A DNA stretch of 64,000 nucleotides from Chitinophagaceae bacterium (GTDB taxonomy: Bacteria > Bacteroidota > Bacteroidia > Chitinophagales > Chitinophagaceae): contig JADJBP010000007.1 in assembly GCA_016703625.1 (NCBI GenBank), positions 244,394 to 308,393 on the forward strand, in the 5' to 3' direction. Below are positions 9,439 through 17,614 of this stretch, one piece after another; position 1 is the first letter of the stretch; every line of letters begins with the position of its first letter. The notes below the pieces were generated by a model. The model saw only the letters and a program-made list of their open reading frames with translations, was not told where the DNA came from and searched no databases. A program made the translations under genes and the position numbers.

Positions 9439-10296
9439 TTAGCCTAAATATGCTTTTAAGGCGCCACTGTAACGGGCTTTTTGCAAACGTTTAATGGCCC
9501 TTTCTTTGATCTGGCGGATGCGTTCCTTGGTCAGATCATATTTCTGCCCTATCTGCTCAATGGTTACCCCGTTTTCACCATCAAGTCCAAAATATGCATT
9601 TACGATCTCAGCTTCCCGTGGGCTTAATGATTTTAATACCCTGCGGATCTCATTTTTCAGCGAATCATGCATTACATCTTCATCGGTTTCATCGCCACCT
9701 TTCAGCAGGTCACCCATGGCCACATCTTCTGCTTCATGCACGGGTGCATCCAGTGAAGTATGACGGGTATTACTTTGAAAAATGTTGTTGATCTCTGTTT
9801 CGCTCATCTCCAGCAATTCAGCCAGTTCTTCGGTACTTGGCTCACGCTCATGTTCCTGTTCAAAAGCCATATAGGCCTTATTGGCCTTGTTGTATGTTCC
9901 GATCTTGTTTTGTGGCAGGCGTACCAGTCTTCCCTGTTCTGCCAATGCCTGCAATATAGATTGACGGATCCACCATACTGCGTAAGAAATGAATTTGAAA
10001 CCCTTTGTTTCGTCGAAACGTTGTGCTGCTTTAATTAAGCCAAGATTACCCTCATTGATCAGGTCACTAAGTGAAAGTCCCTGGTGCTGGTATTGTTTAG
10101 CCACTGATACCACAAAACGTAAGTTTGCCTGCACCAATTTATCAAGCTCACGCTGATCACCCATTTTGATCTTTTGGGCCAAAATGGTCTCTTCTTCCGG
10201 GGTGATCATCGAGATCTTCGAAATTTCCTGCAAATATTTCTCAACAGCCTGTGAATCACGGTTGGTAATCTGCGTTGCGATCTTAAGTTGCCTCAT
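9439..10296 (-). CDS. rpoD: RNA polymerase primary sigma factor RpoD/SigA
   Basis: A 285-residue group 1 sigma factor lacking region 1.1, as is usual in Bacteroidota. Region 1.2 is VEKYLQEISKISMITPEEE, and region 2 contains LRFVVSVAKQYQHQGLSLSD and the -10 recognition stretch FKFISYAVWWIRQSI. Region 3 follows LVRLPQNKIGTYNKANKAY, and region 4 ends in TIEQIGQKYDLTKERIRQIK, which contacts the -33 element. It directs RNA polymerase to the TAnnTTTG-type promoters seen in this window. A TAGCTTTG element upstream (10401-10408) implies a 5' leader of about 100 nt. Intact. Confidence 0.96.
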   Translation of the reverse strand: MRQLKIATQITNRDSQAVEKYLQEISKISMITPEEETILAQKIKMGDQRELDKLVQANLRFVVSVAKQYQHQGLSLSDLINEGNLGLIKAAQRFDETKGFKFISYAVWWIRQSILQALAEQGRLVRLPQNKIGTYNKANKAYMAFEQEHEREPSTEELAELLEMSETEINNIFQSNTRHTSLDAPVHEAEDVAMGDLLKGGDETDEDVMHDSLKNEIRRVLKSLSPREAEIVNAYFGLDGENGVTIEQIGQKYDLTKERIRQIKERAIKRLQKARYSGALKAYLG

Positions 10297-10400
10297 TTGC
10301 GAATAATTATTTACTATATATAACTCTAAAAAGACAAGTTTTGTTGGAAAAAGGTTGCAAACGAATGGTTAATGCCACAAATTCCTCTAAAAAATGTGTG

Positions 10401-10408
10401 CAAAGCTA
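10401..10408 (-). promoter_or_regulatory. Putative -7 element of rpoD (TAGCTTTG)
   Basis: It matches the Bacteroidota consensus TAnnTTTG exactly, 105 bp upstream of the rpoD start. The -33 TTG is not convincing. The surrounding 311-bp spacer 10297-10607 otherwise holds GATACTG repeats and no gene. Confidence 0.45.
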
Positions 10409-10481
10409 CGAATTTTTGGCCGCATTTCATAATGTTCGTGTATAAATGGGATGAAAGGTGGATAAAAGGCGAGGAATATGA

Positions 10482-10572
10482 TTCTGGATCCCGGATACTG
10501 GATCCTAGTGGCACACAGAGTTTGTAATAGATTTTAAAATATCAATCGCTATCCAGTATCCAGTATCTAGTT
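10482..10572. repeat. Inverted GGATACTGGAT repeats upstream of threonine aldolase
   Basis: A GGATCCCGGATACTGGATCC block near 10487-10505 and an opposing TATCCAGTATCCAGTATCTAG block near 10551-10571 are copies of the same heptamer theme (GATACTG) in opposite orientation, about 50 bp apart. They could form a large hairpin. Related copies occur at 7330-7352 and 32201-32260. Confidence 0.6.
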
Positions 10573-10595
10573 TCCACTATCTCCTGCCTACTTCC

Positions 10596-10603
10596 TATAT
10601 TTG
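10596..10603 (+). promoter_or_regulatory. Putative -7 element TATATTTG abutting the start codon
   Basis: An exact TAnnTTTG match ends only 4 bp before the ATG of the threonine aldolase gene. If it is used, the transcript would be leaderless or nearly so. The -33 position carries TTTC rather than TTG. Confidence 0.35.
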
Positions 10604-10607
10604 CTGT

Positions 10608-11624
10608 ATGATAACAGACCTCCGCTCAGATACTTTCACCAAACCTTCACCGGCAATGCTGGAAGCCATGTTTAAAGCTCCTGTTGGGGATGATGTTTTT
10701 GGTGAAGATCCTTCCGTGAATAAACTGGAATCTATGGCAGCATCCATGTTTGGTATGCAGGCAGCCCTGTTTTGTCCAAGTGGTACCATGACCAACCAGG
10801 TAGCCATAAAATGCCATACCCAACCGGGCGATGAGGTAATTTGTGATAAGCAAAGCCATGTTTATATTTATGAAGGTGGCGGGATAGCATTTAACAGCGG
10901 TTGCCAGGTAAAGGCTTTAGATGGAGACCGGGGAAGGATCAATGCCGGCCAGGTACTTTTATCCATTAACCCGGATGATGTACATAAGGCAAGAACAAGC
11001 CTGGTAAGTCTGGAAAATACGTCAAATCGGGGCGGTGGTAGTTGTTATGATTTTGCTGAATTTCAACAAATTAAAGAAATTTGTTTAACCAATAAACTAA
11101 GTCTTCATTTAGACGGTGCAAGGCTTTGGAATGCCCTTGTTGCCAACCATGAAGATCCAAAACAATATGGGGAGATATTCGACAGTATTTCCATTTGTTT
11201 AAGCAAAGGCCTGGGTGCCCCGGTAGGCAGTTTAGTGATGGGTAAAACGGGTTTTATTAAACAGGCAAGGCGGGTTCGTAAAGTTTTTGGCGGCGGCATG
11301 CGGCAGGCAGGATATTTGGCAGCGGCAGGTATTTATGCCCTGGAAAATAATTTAGACCTTTTGGCCAAGGACCATCTTCATGCAAAACAAATTGCTACTG
11401 CATTGTCTACAAAAGATTTTATAGGTAAAATTATGCCTGTGGAGACCAATATCATCATTTTTGAAGTGAAAGATTCCTATACGCCCAAAACACTTTGTGA
11501 AAAATTAGCTCAGCATGATATATTATGCCTTTCCATTTCTGCAACACAGGTAAGAATGGTAACTCACCTGGATTTTACCGGGGAAATGCTGAATAAACTG
11601 TTAAAGGTTATTGACGCATTGTAA
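10608..11624 (+). CDS. ltaE: Threonine aldolase family protein (low-specificity L-threonine aldolase)
   Basis: A 338-residue PLP enzyme of the beta-eliminating lyase/aldolase class that splits L-(allo-)threonine into glycine and acetaldehyde in the cytosol. The start ITDLRSDTFTKPSPAML is diagnostic, with VGDDVFGEDPSVNKLE close behind. The PLP-stacking region is LFCPSGTMTNQVAI, the cofactor Asp sits in LSLHLDGARLWNA, and the Schiff-base Lys in ISICLSKGLGAPVGS. FGGGMRQAGYLAAAGIYALE completes the signature. Length is usual and the frame is intact. The gene is divergent from rpoD and is followed, 49 bp on, by a lipoprotein gene. Confidence 0.92.
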   Translation: MITDLRSDTFTKPSPAMLEAMFKAPVGDDVFGEDPSVNKLESMAASMFGMQAALFCPSGTMTNQVAIKCHTQPGDEVICDKQSHVYIYEGGGIAFNSGCQVKALDGDRGRINAGQVLLSINPDDVHKARTSLVSLENTSNRGGGSCYDFAEFQQIKEICLTNKLSLHLDGARLWNALVANHEDPKQYGEIFDSISICLSKGLGAPVGSLVMGKTGFIKQARRVRKVFGGGMRQAGYLAAAGIYALENNLDLLAKDHLHAKQIATALSTKDFIGKIMPVETNIIIFEVKDSYTPKTLCEKLAQHDILCLSISATQVRMVTHLDFTGEMLNKLLKVIDAL

Positions 11625-11673
11625 TGGTGAAATAAATGCCGTCTCCCGGCGTTAACAACCAAAATAACCAAAA

Positions 11674-12561
11674 ATGAGATTACAAGCCACTGTTTATTTG
11701 ATAATGGCCATCATCGGTTTACAATCCTGTCAAAAAGAAACCAGTATTGATAATGGAGGCGGTAGCGGAACTGCCAATGTAAATTTTATTTTTAAGTTTG
11801 ATTCTACCCAGGCCAGGTTAAATGCCATCGGGCAGCCGGCCCCTATGCCTGCCGGTAATGCAGGCCAATCGCCAAGGTTCAATACCATGAGTGCACATTA
11901 TGTGGAAATGACGCCCTCTCCATTTACTGCGTTGGGTGCAGGAGCCATTTTATACAGGGCCCCCGAAGTAATAACGGGAGGATCAACTGCCATTGATTTT
12001 TCGAGGTCAAAATTTGCAGGCAATAACCAGGTTTTTTTAACTGTGCCGGTAAAAAGTTTTGCTGCCGGTACCTATACCTGGTTACGGGTTTCCCTGGCCT
12101 ACCAGAATTATAATGTGTACATGAATGCATTAGGACAGACCATCGATGCAACGGTTGCATCTTTTATAGGCTTTAACACGTATTTAAACAGCTATAAAGT
12201 AAAGGACTCAACGGTTGTTGTAAACGCAAATAAATTGCAGGGATATTGGGCTGTAGAAGGCAAATTACCTGGTTTTGGTTTTTTAAGTTCAGGCCAGGCC
12301 CCGCCCGGTGCCACTACGGTTCCCAATCCTTTATTTGCTTCATCACCGATTCCCGCCGGCTCCTGCCTGGTAACAGCCCAGTTTGTTACACCGCTTATTG
12401 TAACAGGCAATGAAACCAGCGATATCAATATCATTGTTTCCCTGTCGACAAATAAAAGTTTTGAATGGATAGATGTTGATAATAACGGAACCTTTGATCC
12501 CAATAACGGCGACCAGGTAATTGATATGGGGATCAGGGGCATGATCCCTTATAAACAATAA
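11674..12561 (+). CDS. Hypothetical lipoprotein with EF-hand-like Asp/Asn loop
   Basis: A 295-residue predicted lipoprotein. The signal peptide LQATVYLIMAIIGLQSC has the lipobox Cys at residue 19, followed by a low-complexity linker containing GGGSG. The remainder is beta-rich without a family that I recognise. Near the C-terminus DVDNNGTFDPNNGDQVID is a calcium-binding-like loop of the dockerin/EF-hand style (DxDNNGxxD). Many Chitinophagaceae have lipoproteins of this design whose function is unknown. It lies 49 bp after the threonine aldolase gene and ends before a strong terminator, so the two may share a transcript. Confidence 0.7.
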   Translation: MRLQATVYLIMAIIGLQSCQKETSIDNGGGSGTANVNFIFKFDSTQARLNAIGQPAPMPAGNAGQSPRFNTMSAHYVEMTPSPFTALGAGAILYRAPEVITGGSTAIDFSRSKFAGNNQVFLTVPVKSFAAGTYTWLRVSLAYQNYNVYMNALGQTIDATVASFIGFNTYLNSYKVKDSTVVVNANKLQGYWAVEGKLPGFGFLSSGQAPPGATTVPNPLFASSPIPAGSCLVTAQFVTPLIVTGNETSDINIIVSLSTNKSFEWIDVDNNGTFDPNNGDQVIDMGIRGMIPYKQ

Positions 12562-12580
12562 AACAAAATCACCATAATTG

Positions 12581-12611
12581 AAAAACGCCGGGCACCCCGC
12601 CGGGCGTTTTT
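12581..12611 (+). terminator. Rho-independent terminator
   Basis: AAAAACGCC (12581-12589) pairs with GGCGTTTTT (12603-12611), with an inner GGG/CCC, and the T-run is part of the stem. It lies 20 bp past the lipoprotein stop. Confidence 0.8.
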
Positions 12612-12773
12612 TGTAATACATGCTATATCTTCGTAACAGCCGGCACCAATAATAAATTACTGATCCTGCATCAGGTTAAATACGGTTGGCAGATTTTAAA
12701 ACCTGTATTTAAAATGAACGCATGATCTCCATTTTCCGGGCAGTGCCGGTACAACAACCTTTAAAATATTTTT

Positions 12774-14366
12774 ATGTTCCCAAAAATTAATCCCGCTACT
12801 ACCCCATCCTGGCATGCATTGCAACAGCATAAGCAATTGTTTGAAAATGTGCGGATGAATGATCTTTTTTTTAATGATCCTGAACGATTCAACAGGTTCT
12901 CCATACAAATGGATTCCCTGCTTTTTGATTATTCTAAAAATATCATTACCGAAAATACCCTCGAGATCTTACTGGAACTGGCACGTGATTGCCAGGTTAA
13001 AAGAAGCTACGGAAGCCATGTTTACTGGTGAACTGATCAATGAAACAGAAAAACGCGCTGTACTGCATACGGCTTTACGGAATTTCTCGGGGAAACCCGT
13101 ATTTACAGAAGGGATCGATGTAATGCCTGCCATTAAAAATGTGCAGCAGCAAATGAAACAATTTTGTACTGCCGTGCATTCGGGTGAATGGAAAGGTTAT
13201 ACCGGCAAAAAAATAAAATATATTGTAAATATCGGGATCGGGGGAAGCGACCTTGGGCCTGTAATGGTTACAGAGGCTTTAAAGCCTTACTGGCTTCCAG
13301 GAATTGAAACCTACTTTATCAGCAATGTGGATGGAACGCATGTTACAGAGATTTTAAAGAAAGTAAAAGCTGATGAGACGCTGTTTTTAATTGCCAGCAA
13401 AACCTTTACCACACAGGAAACCATGACCAATGCACATACTGCCAGGCAATGGTTTTTAAAGCAGGCTGCAGATGAAACCCACATTGCCAGGCACTTTGCA
13501 GCCCTTAGCACCAACGAAAAAGAAGTGATCAAATTCGGTATCGACCCCAATAATATGTTCGTTTTCTGGGACTGGGTTGGTGGCCGGTACAGTTTATGGA
13601 GCGCCATCGGTTTATCCATTGCTTTAACCATTGGCTACGATCATTTTGAACAGCTTTTAAAAGGCGCCCATGCAGCCGATATACATTTCCGGGAAACATC
13701 CTTTGATAAAAACATTCCGGTAATCATGGCATTGATCGGGATATGGTATGGCAATTTCTTTGGCACTACCACCGAAGCCATATTGCCATACGATCAGTAC
13801 CTGCACCGTTTTGCAGCCTATTTTCAACAGGGAAACATGGAAAGCAACGGAAAATATATTGACCGTAATGGAGAAAAAGTCAGTTATGCAACCGGCCCGG
13901 TGATCTGGGGCGAGCCCGGGACAAACGGCCAGCATGCATTTTACCAGCTCATTCACCAGGGCACACAAATGATCCCCTGCGATTTTATTGCGCCGGCCAT
14001 CAGCCATAATGCAACCGGTGACCATCATCAAAAACTATTGAGTAATTTCTTTGCCCAAACAGAAGCTTGATGAATGGTGCCGCCGGGGAGGGATCCGTAC
14101 AGGGTATTTAAGGTAACCGGCCAACCAACTCGATATTGGTAAAACAATTCACTCCACATACATTGGGTCAGTTGATCGCTTTGTACGAGCACAAGATTTT
14201 TGTACAGGGTGTGATCTGGAATATCTACAGTTTTGACCAGTGGGGCGTGGAACTGGGAAAGATACTGGCCAATAAGATCTTACCGGAACTGGAAAAGGAT
14301 GATGAGATCAGCAGCCATGACAGCTCAACCAATGGGCTGATCAATTTGTATAAAAAAATACGGTAA
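12774..14366 (+). CDS. pgi: Glucose-6-phosphate isomerase, broken by three frameshifts and a small deletion
   Basis: PGI interconverts glucose-6-phosphate and fructose-6-phosphate in glycolysis and gluconeogenesis. Three readable stretches in different frames make one enzyme. The first, from 12774 to about 13000, opens MFPKINPATTPSWHALQQH. The second, about 13000-14070, contains the PGI signatures IGIGGSDLGPVMVTEAL, FVFWDWVGGRYSLWSAIG, QGNMESNGK and GPVIWGEPGTNGQHAFYQ. The third, about 14110-14366, contains the C-terminal signature TPHTLGQLIALYEHKIFVQG. Breaks are in the A-run at 12999-13002, near 14066 and near 14112. Between the last two, roughly 25 residues expected after EALMNG are missing, so at least this lesion is more than a one-base error. 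Catalytic residues before it are present. Confidence 0.88.
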
Positions 14367-14481
14367 AAAATGATTTTGTAAAAGTTGAGAAAACCAGCCC
14401 AATCTTTTTTTCAAAAAAGGAAGAATGGCTTATCTGGGTATTTTATATTGCCAGATGCCCAATAACGGATCGATCAACTTT

Positions 14482-14973
14482 TCAATATCTTGGCATCGAC
14501 GCCAACAGCGTTTCCTTTTCCAACTTAAGCGTACAGGTTTTGCTTTTTACCCTCGTATTAATGTAAATGTTTTTACAATCGGGCACCGGCATTTCTTTAC
14601 CGGCAGGGGCATGCAGGTCGATTCTCCATAAACGGTTAGCATTTTTTGCAGTTATTTTAAATGATGCATTGTTCTCCGGGTTATCGCCCGGAATAACCGA
14701 TTTGCCGGTAATTGGGGTTAGCGTGGCATTTAGTTCAACATTATTATAAAGTACGGTTTCCAGTTCAGGCTTTGCTTTCCCACAGCATTCTATATAAATG
14801 AACCTGGCAATATCAGTTTTGGGCGTAATTGGATTTCCATTTTCATCGGACATTTGCATACCTGGTGTTGAAACCGTGTAAAAAGCATAGGCTTTTTTAA
14901 TAACGCAATTGGTTTGAGCTTCCAGGTTAAAAAAAAATGCAGCCATGAACAGTATCGTAAAGAGGGTTCTCAT
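14482..14973 (-). CDS. Hypothetical secreted protein
   Basis: A 163-residue protein with a clear signal peptide (TLFTILFMAAFFFNLEAQ, cleavage after AQ likely). The mature part carries several cysteines (TNCVIKK, IECCGKA, PVPDCKN, KSKTCTLKLE) that could form disulfides. The strand pattern suggests a small beta-sandwich. I recognise no family. It lies alone, convergent with pgi. The spacer 14974-15017 to the neighbouring terminator is short. Confidence 0.65.
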   Translation of the reverse strand: MRTLFTILFMAAFFFNLEAQTNCVIKKAYAFYTVSTPGMQMSDENGNPITPKTDIARFIYIECCGKAKPELETVLYNNVELNATLTPITGKSVIPGDNPENNASFKITAKNANRLWRIDLHAPAGKEMPVPDCKNIYINTRVKSKTCTLKLEKETLLASMPRY

Positions 14974-15017
14974 TTGTTATACAATTTAAAACTTTTCGCG
15001 GGTTAACCGTAAAAAAA

Positions 15018-15039
15018 ATCCTCCCGAAAACGGGAGGAT
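15018..15039 (-). terminator. Rho-independent terminator of the DUF3276 gene
   Basis: On the minus strand ATCCTCCCG pairs with CGGGAGGAT around a TTTT loop, followed by an eight-T run. It sits 30 bp after the DUF3276 stop. Confidence 0.88.
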
Positions 15040-15068
15040 CTGTTGCAATTAGTTTTGGTGTGTGGTAT

Positions 15069-15542
15069 TTACCACTTTTCTACGATCTCCGAACTGCCAT
15101 TATCAACGGGATTATTATCATTTTCATCCGGAGTTTCTGTTTTTTCAACCGGTGTCTCAGTAGCAGTATTTTCGACAACCGGAGTTTCAGTTACCGGTGA
15201 TTCAGCCACAATTGGTTCAGCTGCAGGTGTTCCGGCATTTGAAGGCTGGTAAGCCTGTCCTTCCTCACCTTCATAAGGTGTATCATGGTTAAAAGCGTCA
15301 AAATCAAAATCAGGCATTAATTCAGTTTTCACATAATCAACTGCTTCCCCCAATCCTTTTATAAATTTGTTGAAATCTTCTTTATACAGGAAGATCTTAT
15401 GCCTGTCGTAACCTTCTGAGTCAAAACGTTTACGGCTTTCAGTAATGGTCAGGTAAAAATCATTGCCACGGGTTTCCCTTACATCAAAAAAGTAAGTCCT
15501 GCGTTTACCGGCCCTGATGCGTTTGCTGTAAACGCTATCCAT
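15069..15542 (-). CDS. DUF3276 (PUR-alpha-like) nucleic-acid-binding protein
   Basis: About 157 residues from the chosen ATG at 15542. The conserved DUF3276 core, RAGKRRTYFFDVRETRG, DFYLTITESRKRF and HKIFLYKEDFNKFIKGL, begins right there. The family has the PUR-alpha fold and binds single-stranded DNA or RNA. An in-frame extension to 15668 exists but reads through AT-rich spacer sequence and lacks family similarity. The C-terminal third is an acidic, low-complexity tail rich in Pro, Thr, Val and Glu (ETPVVENTATETPVEKTE). A terminator follows the gene, so it is probably monocistronic. Confidence 0.86.
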   Translation of the reverse strand: MDSVYSKRIRAGKRRTYFFDVRETRGNDFYLTITESRKRFDSEGYDRHKIFLYKEDFNKFIKGLGEAVDYVKTELMPDFDFDAFNHDTPYEGEEGQAYQPSNAGTPAAEPIVAESPVTETPVVENTATETPVEKTETPDENDNNPVDNGSSEIVEKW

Positions 15543-15712
15543 TTTCTTTTCATTATTGTCGTACGCCACTGTTATATTTTTTAGTTTATTTAAGATCACC
15601 AAAATGGGCGAAGCAAAGATAAAATTGTTTTCCATTCTACAAAATATAAGGCTGATTATTTGTATCACATTGCATCAGACCCTTCAAAATTCATTAAAAG
15701 GGTATGTATTGA

Positions 15713-17545
15713 TCAGGATTCCCTGTCCTGTTCCTGCTGCCGGTTATACATATCGGCATAATACCCGTTTAAATTCATCAGTTCCTGGTGTTTGCCCTGT
15801 TCCACAATTTTGCCATTATCCAGCACAATGATCTTATCAAACCTGAACAAAGAAAAAATCCGGTGTGTGATGATGATGGCTGTCTTGCCTGCCAGGAATT
15901 CATCTAAATTTCCAATGATCTCTTTTTCTGTACGGGCATCTACGGCACTCAGGCAATCATCAAAAATAACAATTTTGGGTTCTTTGATCAAAGCACGGGC
16001 TATGGATATCCGCTGTTTTTGACCGCCACTCAGGGTTACGCCCCGTTCCCCGATCATGGTATCGTAGCCATGTTGAAATGTTTCTATTTCATGATGAATA
16101 CCGGCGCGTTTTGCTGCCTGTATCACGGCTGCATCAGTGGCATCATCCAGCCCAAAACGGATATTGTTTTGTACGGTATCACTGAATAAAAAATTATCCT
16201 GCGGCACATAACTGATCTGCAGCCTGAGTGAATGAATATCCATTTTATTGACCGGGATACCGTCGAATGAGATCATTCCCTGCTGCGGTTCATACATGTG
16301 CAGGAGCAATTGGGCAATGGTTGATTTCCCGGAACCTGTTCTTCCGACAATAGCAATTTTTTCACCTTTATTGATATGCAATGAAAAGTCCTGTAAAGCC
16401 CTGATACCGGTATGCGGGTAAGTAAAATCAACCCGGTTGATGTTTATATTTCCTTCCAGCATGGTTTGTACCGGAACTGCATCATTTTTAACGGAAGGCG
16501 TGGTATGTAAAAACTCATTGATCCTTCTTTGCGAGGTAACTGCCCGCTGTGTCATGCTGGCTGTCCAGCCAATGGCACTTACCGGGAAAGTGAGCATTTG
16601 AATGTACATTACAAATTCTGCGATGCGGCCAACACTGGCACCTTCTACCCTGTTGATCACATCCAGGCTGCCAACCATAATGGTGATAAGGGTACTTAAC
16701 CCGATCAGCAAAGCCATGCTGGGGAAATAAATGGCTTCTGTTTTTGCAAGACTCAGTGCATTGCTCCGGTACGCTTCGCTGTTCTTTTTAAAAAACCCCA
16801 GCATGGCTTTTTCCTGTACGAACGATTTGATGACCCGGATACCGGAAAAAGATTCCTGTGCATTGGTGGTCAGATCACTCAGCAACGATTGTATACGTTC
16901 GCTTTTTTTATTGATGATGGTATTCACCAGGTAAATGGTGACCGCCAGTATGGGTAAAGGCGCCAATGCAACCAGGGTGAGTTTAGGGCTTGCCTTAAAC
17001 ATAAAGAATATGCTAAAACCCAGTACTGCTGCCAGGTTTATAAAATACATGATGGCCGGGCCCGTGTACATCCGCACTTTGCTTACATCATCTGCAATGC
17101 GGTTCATAAGGTCGCCGGTACTGTGAGTTTTATAAAAATTGGTATCCAGTTGCTGGTAATGTGTAAATATTTCATTTTTCTGGTCGTATTCGATATGCCG
17201 GCTCATAACAATGATCGTTTGCCGCATCAGGAACATAAAAAAACCACTGATGATGGCAATGATAAATAAAGTAATTCCTGCATACAGAATTTTTCGGGAT
17301 GGATTTACTTCAAACACGGTTATCACTTCCCGTACAGCCAGGTCATAATTCTTTTCCGTTTTTTTTATACCGGCCTCATTTCCGCCTTGTGATTGTATGG
17401 ATTGAACAACGGTATTGACCACATACCCGGTAAGTTGTGGTGCCAGGATGCGGAAATAATTGGTGAGCACAACAAATATGAACCCAAGCATAAAATGCCA
17501 GCGGTATTTCCAGAAATATTTATTGAGCGTGGAAAGATGTTTCAT
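15713..17545 (-). CDS. ABC exporter, fused transmembrane and ATPase domains (MsbA-like)
   Basis: A 610-residue half-transporter. Six membrane helices lie in residues about 15-320 (for example FMLGFIFVVLTNYF and LFIIAIISGFFMFLM). The nucleotide-binding domain from about 365 on has Walker A GRTGSGKST, a Q-loop YVPQDNFLFSD, the signature LSGGQKQRISIARAL, Walker B IVIFDDCLSAVD and the switch His in IIITHR. The Walker B run ends DD where the catalytic Glu is usual (DE), so the second acidic residue is Asp, an unusual substitution that also occurs in some DD-type exporters. It exports lipids or hydrophobic compounds as a dimer; the substrate cannot be told. The frame is intact. Confidence 0.93.
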   Translation of the reverse strand: MKHLSTLNKYFWKYRWHFMLGFIFVVLTNYFRILAPQLTGYVVNTVVQSIQSQGGNEAGIKKTEKNYDLAVREVITVFEVNPSRKILYAGITLFIIAIISGFFMFLMRQTIIVMSRHIEYDQKNEIFTHYQQLDTNFYKTHSTGDLMNRIADDVSKVRMYTGPAIMYFINLAAVLGFSIFFMFKASPKLTLVALAPLPILAVTIYLVNTIINKKSERIQSLLSDLTTNAQESFSGIRVIKSFVQEKAMLGFFKKNSEAYRSNALSLAKTEAIYFPSMALLIGLSTLITIMVGSLDVINRVEGASVGRIAEFVMYIQMLTFPVSAIGWTASMTQRAVTSQRRINEFLHTTPSVKNDAVPVQTMLEGNININRVDFTYPHTGIRALQDFSLHINKGEKIAIVGRTGSGKSTIAQLLLHMYEPQQGMISFDGIPVNKMDIHSLRLQISYVPQDNFLFSDTVQNNIRFGLDDATDAAVIQAAKRAGIHHEIETFQHGYDTMIGERGVTLSGGQKQRISIARALIKEPKIVIFDDCLSAVDARTEKEIIGNLDEFLAGKTAIIITHRIFSLFRFDKIIVLDNGKIVEQGKHQELMNLNGYYADMYNRQQEQDRES

Positions 17546-17560
17546 GACCGCTGTAAAGGT

Positions 17561-17599
17561 AAAATAAAACCCGGCGTTATGAACGCCGGGTTTTATTTT
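17561..17599 (-). terminator. Strong terminator hairpin between DUF3857 and ABC genes
   Basis: Perfect 18-bp arms (17561-17578 and 17582-17599) with core AACCCGGCGTT and a 3-nt loop. It is A/T-flanked on both sides, lies 16 bp after the DUF3857 stop and just upstream of the ABC exporter start, and separates the two transcription units. Confidence 0.9.
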
Positions 17600-17614
17600 A
17601 AAATTATTTTCTTC

